Assembly: GCA_026627385.1 (NCBI GenBank)
Contig: JAPNUR010000014.1
Span: 1 to 64,000 of the forward strand
Reading direction: 5' to 3'
DNA: 64,000 nucleotides
Origin: Bacillota bacterium
GTDB lineage: Bacteria > Bacillota > Sulfobacillia > Sulfobacillales > Sulfobacillaceae
In this document: positions 26,098 to 33,892 of the stretch, piece by piece
Layout of the letters: each line of letters begins with the position of its first letter
Position numbering within the stretch: the stretch's first letter is position 1
Notes under the pieces: generated by a model
Database searches by the model: none
Told to the model about the DNA's origin: nothing
The model's input: the letters and a program-made list of their open reading frames with translations, nothing else
Program-made: the position numbers and the translations under genes

Positions 26098-26706
26098 ATG
26101 ACCATGAGCGAGTTGTTAGCGCGTGTGGATAGGACGTTAGCCCATGATTTTGGCGTGACTGGCGAATGGCTTCTAGACTCTCTGGTCCCTGACGAGTTTC
26201 AAGGGTTTGCAGGCGTTTTGCGCGGCCACTACCGGTTGGGCGGCGAGGAAATGCGGGTGCGCTTGGCGGTCGAACCTTGGTCGTTAGACGAACGCTGGAC
26301 GGTGATGGTACAGGGGCGCCAACTGGGCGAGTCGCGCTTTTGGGAGTGGCTATGGGAGCAACCGTTATGTCGCATTCCGTTCCTGACGACAAGTTTCGAG
26401 AGTGACTGCAGCCAGTGCGGCACCGCTCCCTGCATCCATGGTGCGGCGCTGACGGTGCGATGGTTGCATGAATTACCGGCCCATCCGCAATTTGTGTTCT
26501 TGCTATTGAATCGAGACCACTACCACAAGGGGTTAGACATGGCCGAGCAGCCCATCCAGCATGTCCCCTTGGCACTCGGCTCCAATCTTGACCGTACGCG
26601 GCGAGATTTGGCGGCGATTGTCGAAGCGGCCATCCGCGCGGCCATGCGAGAACGGGATAACGTGTTCGGGAGGGCAAATCATGAGGATCTTGGCAACAGG
26701 CCTTAG
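26098..26706 (+). CDS. SWIM-like zinc-finger protein, SNF2 partner
   Basis: A 202-residue protein with the metal-binding pattern CSQCGTAPCIH near residues 102-112, close to the SWIM consensus CxC...CxH but with CxxC in the first pair. SWIM domains bind DNA or protein and commonly accompany bacterial SNF2 ATPases. The C-terminal half is helical. The ATG at 26098 (or 26104) follows gatgaggcg, 16 bases after the helicase stop. The end overlaps the next gene by 26 bases. Confidence 0.8.
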   Translation: MTMSELLARVDRTLAHDFGVTGEWLLDSLVPDEFQGFAGVLRGHYRLGGEEMRVRLAVEPWSLDERWTVMVQGRQLGESRFWEWLWEQPLCRIPFLTTSFESDCSQCGTAPCIHGAALTVRWLHELPAHPQFVFLLLNRDHYHKGLDMAEQPIQHVPLALGSNLDRTRRDLAAIVEAAIRAAMRERDNVFGRANHEDLGNRP

Positions 26707-27367
26707 CGGCGGAATTGGGGCCGCGCTCCAACACCGTTTGGCTCAGCGTTCCGACGTGGAATTAATCGCTCTGGCGCGAAAGCCCGATCATGCGGGTGCG
26801 CGCCCATTCGACGTGACCTGGGATATTGCGCGCCTTGCCGCAGCCCTAAAAGACGTGGGACAGATTGACGCCCTGGTGTTACTCCATGGCGCGGACATTT
26901 TATCGCCGCCGCTATGCCAGCAATCGTACTGGGATCGATTGGACGTTCTCTATCAGGTGGATGTTCTCGGCAGCATCAAAACAGTCAAGGCGGCGCTAGA
27001 ACATCTCGCGCCGGGCGGCGCGATTGTGGTCATGGGGTGGGATCATGCGGACACCGGTGCGCCGGGCGATGCGAGCGAACTGTATGCCACGGCCAAGGCG
27101 GCGCTTGTAGGGTTTGCCAAAAGTTTGGCCACCACGTTGCTCGATCGGGCTAGCGTATACGTCATTGCGCCGGGATGGGTAATGACGCGCTGGGCGCAAT
27201 CTCTGAGCGCCGAGCAGCAAGAGCAGATTCGGGCACGGACTCGCGCCCATCGATGGCAGACACCCGATGAGGTGGCGGCCGTCATTGAATCGGTGTTACA
27301 GCTTCCGCCGTCAGCCCTCACCGGCCAGGTGTTTTATGTCAATCACGGGGATGTGATGCCGAGTTAG
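26681..27367 (+). CDS. short-chain dehydrogenase/reductase
   Basis: A 228-residue SDR. The cofactor motif appears as TGLSGGIGAAL (residues 6-16), followed by VLLHGADIL in place of NNAG, and the catalytic YATAKAA (Tyr-x3-Lys). The expected Ser strand reads VVMGWDHAD, so the catalytic Ser is not obvious. The ATG at 26681 with gggaggg six bases upstream is preferred to the long upstream frame. It overlaps the SWIM gene and probably belongs to that operon. Substrate unknown. Confidence 0.85.
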   Translation: MRILATGLSGGIGAALQHRLAQRSDVELIALARKPDHAGARPFDVTWDIARLAAALKDVGQIDALVLLHGADILSPPLCQQSYWDRLDVLYQVDVLGSIKTVKAALEHLAPGGAIVVMGWDHADTGAPGDASELYATAKAALVGFAKSLATTLLDRASVYVIAPGWVMTRWAQSLSAEQQEQIRARTRAHRWQTPDEVAAVIESVLQLPPSALTGQVFYVNHGDVMPS

Positions 27368-27462
27368 GCACCGGTTGACGACTGCATTCGCCCTTCCATT
27401 GAGTGGCGGCGGCCATCAGCGTCGCATAGTGTGCTACCAACACCAGTGTGAGGGGTGATCGC

Positions 27463-28275
27463 GTGGAAATTGTGGCGCCGACTCCCGCTTATCGTGACGT
27501 GGCGGACATTGTCCGCTGGGGACTCAAGGACTTAGGTCGGCCCGCGAGTATTGTAAGCCGTCCGACGGGAGTGGGTGAGACGATTGTGCTAGGAGCCCAT
27601 TGGCTGAGGGACAGCGACTGGACGAAACTCGCCGAGAATGCTATCCTCTATAACCTTGATCCCGTGGGCCACGGGGCGTTGTGGCCGGATCCGTTGACAT
27701 TGGCGCGGTTTGGCCGCCATCGCCTGTGGGATTACAGCCGTTGCAACAGCGATGTCTGGCGGCGTCTGGGACTTAGCCGGGTGACCTTTGTGCCCATCGG
27801 CTACGCGGATCCGCTGACACGTGTTGACCGGCTGTTAGCCGCTAGCGATATTGATGTCCTGTTTTACGGCTCGATGAGCCCGCGGCGCGCGGCCATGCTA
27901 GACATGGTGAGGGATCGCGGCATTCACCTGGTGGTGCGGCAAAACCTCTGGGGGCGCGAGCGCGACGCCCTCGTCGCTCGCAGCAAGTTGGTGCTCATCC
28001 CCCATTTTTTTGAGAAGCCAGCCATTTTCGAAATGGCTCGTGCGGTGTTCTTGTGGGCGAATCACAAAGCGGTGGTGGCGGAAGTGGGACCTGAGACGGA
28101 AATTGACGCGGATCTTCGCTCTGCTGTGTGGGGTGTGCCGTACCCGGAAATTCCGCACGCGATTCAGTGGCTGCTGGCGCACCCCGAAGAGCGCCAAGCC
28201 CTTGAGTGCCGTGCCTTTGACTGCATTACGCGCCGACGCGAGGCGGACATTTTAGAAACCGCACTATCGGATTAG
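27463..28275 (+). CDS. glycosyltransferase-like protein, unknown
   Basis: A 270-residue protein with a two-lobed alpha/beta appearance. The C-terminal part DVLFYGSMSPRRAAML, LIPHFFEKPAIFEMARAVFLWANHKAVVAE resembles the nucleotide-sugar-binding half of GT-B glycosyltransferases or the CgeB/DUF3880-type spore proteins, which share LFYGS-x2-RR and an E-x2-R patch. The GTG at 27463 is chosen for the gaggggtgat 3 bases upstream. It is followed at once by a strong hairpin. Donor and acceptor are unknown. Confidence 0.65.
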   Translation: MEIVAPTPAYRDVADIVRWGLKDLGRPASIVSRPTGVGETIVLGAHWLRDSDWTKLAENAILYNLDPVGHGALWPDPLTLARFGRHRLWDYSRCNSDVWRRLGLSRVTFVPIGYADPLTRVDRLLAASDIDVLFYGSMSPRRAAMLDMVRDRGIHLVVRQNLWGRERDALVARSKLVLIPHFFEKPAIFEMARAVFLWANHKAVVAEVGPETEIDADLRSAVWGVPYPEIPHAIQWLLAHPEERQALECRAFDCITRRREADILETALSD

Positions 28276-28297
28276 GCCACGGCCGTCGCCGTGGCCT
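28274..28297. terminator. hairpin between convergent genes
   Basis: A perfect 9-base stem aggccacgg (28274-28282) / ccgtggcct (28289-28297) sits between two convergent genes. Neither side has a strong T tract, so it may act as a weak bidirectional terminator. Confidence 0.6.
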
Positions 28298-28305
28298 ATC
28301 CTCTC

Positions 28306-29337
28306 CTAGAACTGGCTACTGACACTAAAAAACCCGGAACCCCAGGGGTTGCCCCACGAGAAACCGGGGATGCCAATGGAGCCCGAACCCCAAGGGGTAG
28401 TCCAGGAAATGCTAAAAGGGTTTGGGTTCGCCCACTGGGGCCATAGCGGCCAAAGCGGCGGTTGAACGCCGAACCCGCCAGGAAATCCCCCTGGGCCCGG
28501 GGATCCGAGAGGCGCGAGCGTTCCGTACAGGGTATTGACGGTCAAGGAATCCGCTGCGGTGTTGACGGTGGGGACCGCGGCTAAAACCGGCCCTTGAGCC
28601 AAGGCAATGGTGACCAGGCTCGAAGGCGCGAGGCTGGCCAGCGGCTGGTTATTGGCCAAAAGATGGGTCATGGTTGTGGACGACACCGGGGCCAAAGGCA
28701 AGATGCCTTGGTTGCTGCTAGGCGCTTCGGTAATCCAATCGGCAGAACTTTCGATAGCCTTGGCTTGCGCCGGGGTTAACGTCACCAGGTGGTCCACCAA
28801 GGGGGTGCTGCTGTCATTGGCCGTAAGCTCTAACAGCCATTTATCGGTGCCATTGGGGCTGATGGTGGCAGTCACCGTGGTTCCCGGGGCCACAGTGGTG
28901 CCGGTTACGGCCACGCTTGGCAAATCCTCCCAAAACACGGTCGTGACGGGCGACCCATTGGAGCCAGGGGATGTGACCGTTCCCACTTGGATCAAGGAAC
29001 TACCCTTCATGCCGCCAAGCCCCACCCATTCGGCTACGGCGCTTTGGGATGGCGCCGTGGCGGCAAAACTCGAAGGCACGACCCACGACGCGGACACGCG
29101 CGTTTCAGCGGTCCCCTCTTGCACTAAACCGGCCCAGTTTTGCGAGACTTGGTCCACCGTAGTGGAGGAGGTGGAGGCGGCTCGATGCGCCGCCGGCCGG
29201 CTCGGGGTCGTGTGGAAACTCACGCGAAACGGTGCGGCCATCCAGTGGGATGCCAAGGGTCCTGCGGGGCTCGCCGGTCCGAGCAAACCGGGAACAAGGG
29301 CGCATAAGGACAAGGGGAGAAATTGATGAGTTCGCAT
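28306..29337 (-). CDS. G1-family glutamic (acid) endopeptidase
   Basis: A 343-residue exported peptidase of the eqolisin family (G1), which works at low pH with a Gln/Glu pair. A signal peptide starts at MRTHQFLPLSL. The family landmarks are QNWAGLV, VSASWVVP, AVAEWVGLGG, LIQVGT (candidate catalytic Gln) and SADWITEAPS (candidate catalytic Glu). After about residue 275 follows an unusual Gly/Pro/Trp/Phe-rich tail of 65 residues. The ATG at 29337 is chosen for the ggaggtg 9 bases upstream. A secreted acid protease fits an acidophilic life. Whether the tail is cleaved or anchors the enzyme is unknown. Confidence 0.87.
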   Translation of the reverse strand: MRTHQFLPLSLCALVPGLLGPASPAGPLASHWMAAPFRVSFHTTPSRPAAHRAASTSSTTVDQVSQNWAGLVQEGTAETRVSASWVVPSSFAATAPSQSAVAEWVGLGGMKGSSLIQVGTVTSPGSNGSPVTTVFWEDLPSVAVTGTTVAPGTTVTATISPNGTDKWLLELTANDSSTPLVDHLVTLTPAQAKAIESSADWITEAPSSNQGILPLAPVSSTTMTHLLANNQPLASLAPSSLVTIALAQGPVLAAVPTVNTAADSLTVNTLYGTLAPLGSPGPGGFPGGFGVQPPLWPLWPQWANPNPFSISWTTPWGSGSIGIPGFSWGNPWGSGFFSVSSQF

Positions 29338-29513
29338 GGTTGTATTCACCTCCGTTGCCATTCTCATCCTTCATTAAATCATGGAAATGTTGCCAGAATG
29401 TTTCAAGGGAATCCGATCTTTTAATTTCAGGTAATGCTCAGCCTCGGCTATAGGGACCAACAAATCCACCGTTGAGATGTCCCAATCCGGTGCCGAAAGG
29501 TTAAAATAAGACG

Positions 29514-30908
29514 ATGAATACTCGCGATCAACAAATCTCTATGCCGCGCTTAATCATTGCAGCACTCGGTAGCGGCGCAGGAAAGACGACGGTCACGATG
29601 GCCCTTTTACGGGCGTGGAGCCAGCGCGGGCTCAGAGTTCAGCCCTTTAAAGTAGGGCCTGACTACATTGATCCCCATTTTCACGAAGCGCTGGTAGGGG
29701 TGCCATCGTGGAACCTTGATGCCTGGATGGATACCGCGGAGGGGGTCCAAGAGACATTTTCAACGGCGGCACAGTCCTGTGACGTGTCGGTTATCGAAGG
29801 GGTCATGGGACTGTTTGACGGTGTTGGGCACGGCCTTCATCACGCGTCGACAGCACATGTGGCGCGGTTACTGAATGCCCCCGTCTTGTTGGTCCTGGAC
29901 GTGCACGCGATGGCGGAAAGTGCGGCTGCTCTGGTAATGGGCGTTCAGCGCTGGGCGGATGACATTTTGCTGGGCGGTGTCGTGCTAAACCGCGTGGGAA
30001 GTCCCGGCCACTATGCCCTGGTCCGCGAGGCCATCGAATCAGCGACGGGCGTGCCAGTCTTGGGCTACCTGCCGAGCTCTGACCATATTCAGGTTCCCGA
30101 GCGCCAGTTAGGGTTGACGCGTCTGGAGCCCCGGGTCATCCAGGCGTATGCGGATCGATTGCTTGATCTCGTGAACGCGACGCTGGATTTTGGGGGCATT
30201 TACGAGGTGGCGCTGAAGGCGCCATCGGGGCCGGTCACCCCCAAGCGCAATCCTGGGGAGGCACCGCGTGCCAGGCGCACAACGGTCCCCCAGGTAGCGC
30301 TGGCATTAGATGAGGCGTTTTGGTTCTATTATCCGGCGAACTTAGCGCTGATGACCAATCTCGGGGCGAAGATCATCCCCTTTAGCCCCATTCGGGGGGA
30401 ACCCATTCCCCGCGAGGCGACGCATCTTTATTGGGGCGGCGGATTTCCCGAGGAATATTTAGAGGTGCTGGCGCGCCATGGCGCGGCGTTGGCAGGTTAT
30501 CGCGCGCGAATTGGTGATGGCCTGGTGACATTGGCTGAATGCGGAGGGTGGATGATGATGGCCGAGGAGATTCGGGATGTTAAAGGGCAGCCCTTTCCCA
30601 TGATTGGGGTGGCGCCTGTGTCCATGCGCATGACGCCGAAGCTCAGCGCCATTGGCTATCGCGAGGTGACGGCCGTGAGCGAGACCGCAGTCTTTCAGGA
30701 AGGGACGGGCTTTCGCGGCCATGAGTTTCACTATTCGACGGTGGAGGCGGCCGCCGCTCTTCACCCAGCGTATCAGTTAACAACGCCTCGCGGCCACAGC
30801 TATGATGGCTATTGCACGCCAACACTGGTGGCCGGTTATGTGCACCTTTATTTCCCGTCCAACCCCATGGCCATTGAGCGCTGGCTTTGGGGAGGTCAGA
30901 AGCGCTGA
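29514..30908 (+). CDS. cobB: cobyrinic acid a,c-diamide synthase-like amidotransferase
   Basis: A 464-residue two-domain enzyme. The N-terminal dethiobiotin-synthetase-like domain has the P-loop GSGAGKTTV (19-27), FKVGPDYIDP and EGVMGLFDG. The C-terminal class I glutamine amidotransferase-like domain has the nucleophile Cys in LAECGGWMMM (about 343). It amidates cobyrinate (CbiA/CobB) with glutamine and ATP in corrin synthesis; the related coenzyme F430 enzyme CfbB is unlikely here. No other cobalamin gene lies nearby. The ATG at 29514 has only a weak site; ATG 29541 is an alternative. Its stop overlaps the next start. Confidence 0.88.
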   Translation: MNTRDQQISMPRLIIAALGSGAGKTTVTMALLRAWSQRGLRVQPFKVGPDYIDPHFHEALVGVPSWNLDAWMDTAEGVQETFSTAAQSCDVSVIEGVMGLFDGVGHGLHHASTAHVARLLNAPVLLVLDVHAMAESAAALVMGVQRWADDILLGGVVLNRVGSPGHYALVREAIESATGVPVLGYLPSSDHIQVPERQLGLTRLEPRVIQAYADRLLDLVNATLDFGGIYEVALKAPSGPVTPKRNPGEAPRARRTTVPQVALALDEAFWFYYPANLALMTNLGAKIIPFSPIRGEPIPREATHLYWGGGFPEEYLEVLARHGAALAGYRARIGDGLVTLAECGGWMMMAEEIRDVKGQPFPMIGVAPVSMRMTPKLSAIGYREVTAVSETAVFQEGTGFRGHEFHYSTVEAAAALHPAYQLTTPRGHSYDGYCTPTLVAGYVHLYFPSNPMAIERWLWGGQKR

Positions 30909-31483
30909 TGACGGTGGAAGAAATGTCGGCGCTGGCGCTGGGCATCGGATTTTTTGCTTTTATGCTCGTGTCGCTCATTCTGACCACGACGCATCAGGTG
31001 GAGCAACGCCCCGCGGCACAGCGGGTCGGGGGCGCTCGATTTTGGATGACAGCCTTCTTGTTTTTGCCCATGGCGTTCGTTGAAGAAGCGATTTTTCGCT
31101 GGTTTTTCATCGGGGAGCTGCGCTGGGTGATTGGGCTCATACCCGCCTTTTTACTCTCCATGGGTCTTTTTATTCTGGCGCATCGGCCGAATGAGCGTTT
31201 GCGGTTTATGGCGGTATTAAATTTGGCCATCGTCGGTGCCATTTTAGGTTTTGTGTTTTTGCGCTGGGGGATATGGGTGGCGACCGCCGGTCACGCCGGG
31301 TGGAATCTGGCCGAATGGGGCATGGGCTACGCGGTAAGCGGGGAGAAGACCCGCGCGTTACTGCCCGCGCCCATCTACCGCGTGGTGAAAGGCGAGCCGT
31401 TTGGCCCGGAAGGGCATTGGAGCACCACGGTGGTGCTGTTAGCGATGCTCTTCGTCCTCGTGGACGTCCACCGCTTTATTTAA
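30908..31483 (+). CDS. CPBP-family intramembrane protease
   Basis: A 191-residue membrane protein with about five to six helices. It carries the CPBP/CAAX (Rce1-like) signature: EEAIFRW (Glu pair near 60 and Arg), FILAHRP with a metal His, and HAGWNL (His-x3-Asn). These are metal-dependent proteases that work within the membrane; bacterial members mature peptides or protect against bacteriocins. The ATG at 30908 overlaps the upstream stop (TGATG), with ggaggt about 12 bases before it. Coupling to the cobyrinate enzyme has no obvious functional meaning. Confidence 0.85.
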   Translation: MTVEEMSALALGIGFFAFMLVSLILTTTHQVEQRPAAQRVGGARFWMTAFLFLPMAFVEEAIFRWFFIGELRWVIGLIPAFLLSMGLFILAHRPNERLRFMAVLNLAIVGAILGFVFLRWGIWVATAGHAGWNLAEWGMGYAVSGEKTRALLPAPIYRVVKGEPFGPEGHWSTTVVLLAMLFVLVDVHRFI

Positions 31484-31536
31484 GGAATATCTCTCCAATA
31501 ACGGGGCCTGGGTCCCAGACAGAAAGGCGGGAAAAC

Positions 31537-32148
31537 ATGAATCCGAAGGATTTCAGGGAGCGGCTGGCCGCAGAACGGGTTCTGGCTATTATTCGCGCGC
31601 CGTCGTCGGCGGAGGCGGAACGCCGCGCGTGGGCAGTGCGGGACGCCGGCATCGGGATAATAGAGGTATCGTGGACCACCCCTGATGTCGCCCGGATACT
31701 GCAGCGCCTGCGGAAGGCGGTGCCGTGCCTTGGAGCGGGCACGGTCTTAACGCCGGCCCAAGCTGTGGCCTCATGGGAGGCCGGAGCACAATTTTTGGTG
31801 GCCCCGAGCTTTTCGGCGGCTGTTGCCGCGGTGGCCCGTGAGCACGACGTCACCTACATTCCCGGGGTGTTTACGGCGCAGGAGGTGAGTGTCGCCCTGG
31901 ATGCCGGTTGCACCCTGTTAAAGTTGTTTCCGGCGAGCACGGGCGGGGTAGACCATCTCAAAGCGCTGGTCGATCCGTTCCCGGGTATTGAATGGATTCC
32001 CACAGGGGGCGTGACCTGGGAGAATGCGGGGGCATGGATTGAGGCAGGAGCGCTCGCCGTCGGGATGGGCCAGGCCTTATTCCGCCACGACAATCTCAAA
32101 GATGCGGTGATGGCGCTGAGGAGGGGAAAACCAGCATGGGAATCATGA
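31537..32148 (+). CDS. eda: KDPG/KHG aldolase
   Basis: A 203-residue class I aldolase that splits 2-keto-3-deoxy-6-phosphogluconate into pyruvate and glyceraldehyde 3-phosphate. The motifs are AIIRAPS, GIIEVSWTTPD (catalytic Glu near 42), LGAGTVLTP, FLVAPSF, YIPGVFT, LLKLFPAS (Schiff-base Lys near 129) and WIPTGGV. The ATG at 31537 with aaaggcggg upstream is chosen over the long open frame that begins inside the previous gene. It overlaps the sugar kinase by 13 bases. Together they make the lower branch of uronate or semi-phosphorylative Entner-Doudoroff catabolism. Confidence 0.95.
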   Translation: MNPKDFRERLAAERVLAIIRAPSSAEAERRAWAVRDAGIGIIEVSWTTPDVARILQRLRKAVPCLGAGTVLTPAQAVASWEAGAQFLVAPSFSAAVAAVAREHDVTYIPGVFTAQEVSVALDAGCTLLKLFPASTGGVDHLKALVDPFPGIEWIPTGGVTWENAGAWIEAGALAVGMGQALFRHDNLKDAVMALRRGKPAWES

Positions 32149-33080
32149 CTGTAGGCGAACCATTAGGGGTCTTTACGCCGACCGAGCCCGGCCGCATTGG
32201 TCCCGACCACCTCTTTCACTTGCGCGTAGCAGGGGCTGAAGTGAATGTGGCCATCGCCCTGGCGCGCCTCAAGGTGCCCGCTTGGTTCGGGGGGGCGGTG
32301 GGCCCAGATGCCGTGGGGTGGGCGGTGCGGCGCACCCTGCAAGCCGAGGGCGTCAACACCACGTACCTCTATCAAGGGGAAGGGCCTACCGGTCTCATGT
32401 TAAAGGAGTGGTACGGCCTTCAGCCTGAGCCCCGCATTTACTACTTTCGGCGCGCCACCGCGATGCACGATTGGCAGCCCCCGGAGGGAGCTGGGGAAGG
32501 CGATGGGATCGATGGGGTCCACCTGACCGGCATTACGTTAATGCTGACCCCTTCGCTTGCTGCGCGGGTGCGATCCTGGGTTGAGACCTGGCATGCGCGG
32601 GGGCGCCAGCTTTCGTTGGATATCAACTACCGCCGCCGATTGGGCGAAGCAGCGGAGTGGCGCACGCGCATCGAGCCCATTTTGCCGTACGTGAATATCC
32701 TTTTTGCGTCGCGCGAAGAGCTGGAGATGTTGTGGGGAACCCCGCACCCGGCGCATTTGGAAGAGCGGGGGTTGATTCATCCGCATCAGGTGGTGGTGAT
32801 TACCGACGGTCCCCGAGGGGCATGGGCGGTACAACAGGGCCAAGAAATTGCCCGTGTGGAGGCATTTTCGGTTCCCCGAGTCGTCGATGTGGTCGGAGCC
32901 GGCGACGGGTTTGTCGGTGGCGTGCTCGCGGGGCGCGTCAAGGGCTGGGATTGGGTTCCGAGTTTACGACTCGGTGCCTTAGTGGGCGCCTTTGCCGTTG
33001 CACACCCCGGCGATTGGGAAGGCTACCCGACCTGGCACGAAGCAGAGGCGTTGTTAACGGGTCAATGGGTGGATCGCTAA
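32136..33080 (+). CDS. kdgK: 2-keto-3-deoxygluconate kinase (PfkB family)
   Basis: A 314-residue ribokinase-type kinase. It starts MTVGEPLGVFTP and contains RVAGAEVNVAIALARL for sugar binding, WFGGAVGPDAVG, LSLDINYR and the PfkB signature DVVGAGDGFVGGVLAG with the catalytic Asp near residue 256. Overlap with eda makes 2-keto-3-deoxygluconate the likely substrate, giving KDPG for the aldolase. The ATG at 32136 has gaggagggg 10-18 bases upstream; ATG 32145 gives better spacing. Confidence 0.88.
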   Translation: MGIMTVGEPLGVFTPTEPGRIGPDHLFHLRVAGAEVNVAIALARLKVPAWFGGAVGPDAVGWAVRRTLQAEGVNTTYLYQGEGPTGLMLKEWYGLQPEPRIYYFRRATAMHDWQPPEGAGEGDGIDGVHLTGITLMLTPSLAARVRSWVETWHARGRQLSLDINYRRRLGEAAEWRTRIEPILPYVNILFASREELEMLWGTPHPAHLEERGLIHPHQVVVITDGPRGAWAVQQGQEIARVEAFSVPRVVDVVGAGDGFVGGVLAGRVKGWDWVPSLRLGALVGAFAVAHPGDWEGYPTWHEAEALLTGQWVDR

Positions 33081-33892
33081 TTCGCGGGGCGGATGCGATG
33101 GTGGATGGGAATAAAACGGATTCTTTGCCCGACGGAAAAATGGGTCCCTGGGGCACAATATCGTGCTATTAGTACACGTGAAGCCGTGCGGGTCCCTGTG
33201 ATGCCGAGCCAACGACCGTTGGAGGAACGATAGCGGCACATCAGTAAACAACTGGCCGACCACGCCCATCCACGCCCACCGCAGTTGTTGGTACGGCAGG
33301 GTGTTTAAAGGCGTCGGGAGGGTCATGCGCGCCCCAACGGATACTGGTCGGCGTTAGCACCAGCCCGACGACGTTCGGCGTCATCGTCGTGCTCCCCTCG
33401 TGAGCGGAGTCTCTTGCTCTAGTATAGCCGTTTTCGGTTCAATGCGTCCTGTGCAGCACCCACGCTCCGTGGCAGGAGATTAGCCAGAAGATCGCCGCCG
33501 TCAATCAACAACCCCGGGCTGACAGGAACCAAGACTTGTTTTACCAACCCGTCCATTTGAGATAATCGCAGCGCACCACGCTTGCGTCCTACCTGAGTAC
33601 TCTTGCCTTGCCCCCTCTCGGTCAAAAGCGGAACTAAGCGGTCGACGATTTCTCGTCCACCCCTGACTGTGGTCTAGTCGATGCACTGTTTCCTGGCCGC
33701 GATGCAGATCGGTGTAAGGGATGCCAATCTGCTAAAGTAAGGGTAGAGCCGAGCTTTAGGGCGGTAACCAGCGCGGGAGGCGACGGGCCTTCAGATTACG
33801 CGGAGCCGTGTGACGGCGTAGGCGTTGTGGCCTCTTTCATGACATGTAAAGAAAAGCTGGGAAACACATCTGAAAGCGAAGGGGTTGACACG
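33081..33892. other. 812-base gap with possible gene remnants
   Basis: No full-length gene is visible. On the minus strand a short frame with a ribosome site lies at 33241-33384. Upstream of it a 68-codon frame (33419-33625) ends next to TATACT (33421-33426 on the complement), with coding-like residues such as PVSPGLLIDGGDLLANLL but no recognised family. These may be decayed pieces of one or two genes. The last 70 bases are the leader of the aldehyde dehydrogenase gene. Confidence 0.4.
33241..33384 (-). CDS. possible 47-residue protein or gene remnant
   Basis: The ATG at 33384 has gaggggag 6-7 bases upstream and a TATACT box about 35 bases before it on the same strand. The product contains VGVDGRGRPVVY near its C-terminus and then stops at TGA. 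The same frame continues with plausible residues after that stop, so it may be a truncated longer gene. No family assigned. Confidence 0.35.
   Translation of the reverse strand: MTPNVVGLVLTPTSIRWGAHDPPDAFKHPAVPTTAVGVDGRGRPVVY

Noticed and set aside
29338-29513. Possible cobalamin riboswitch before the cobB-like gene
   Set aside because: The gap is too short and lacks the B12-box sequence.
31273-31536. N-terminal extension of the KDPG aldolase frame
   Set aside because: It lies inside the protease gene in another frame, and a good ribosome site precedes the ATG at 31537.
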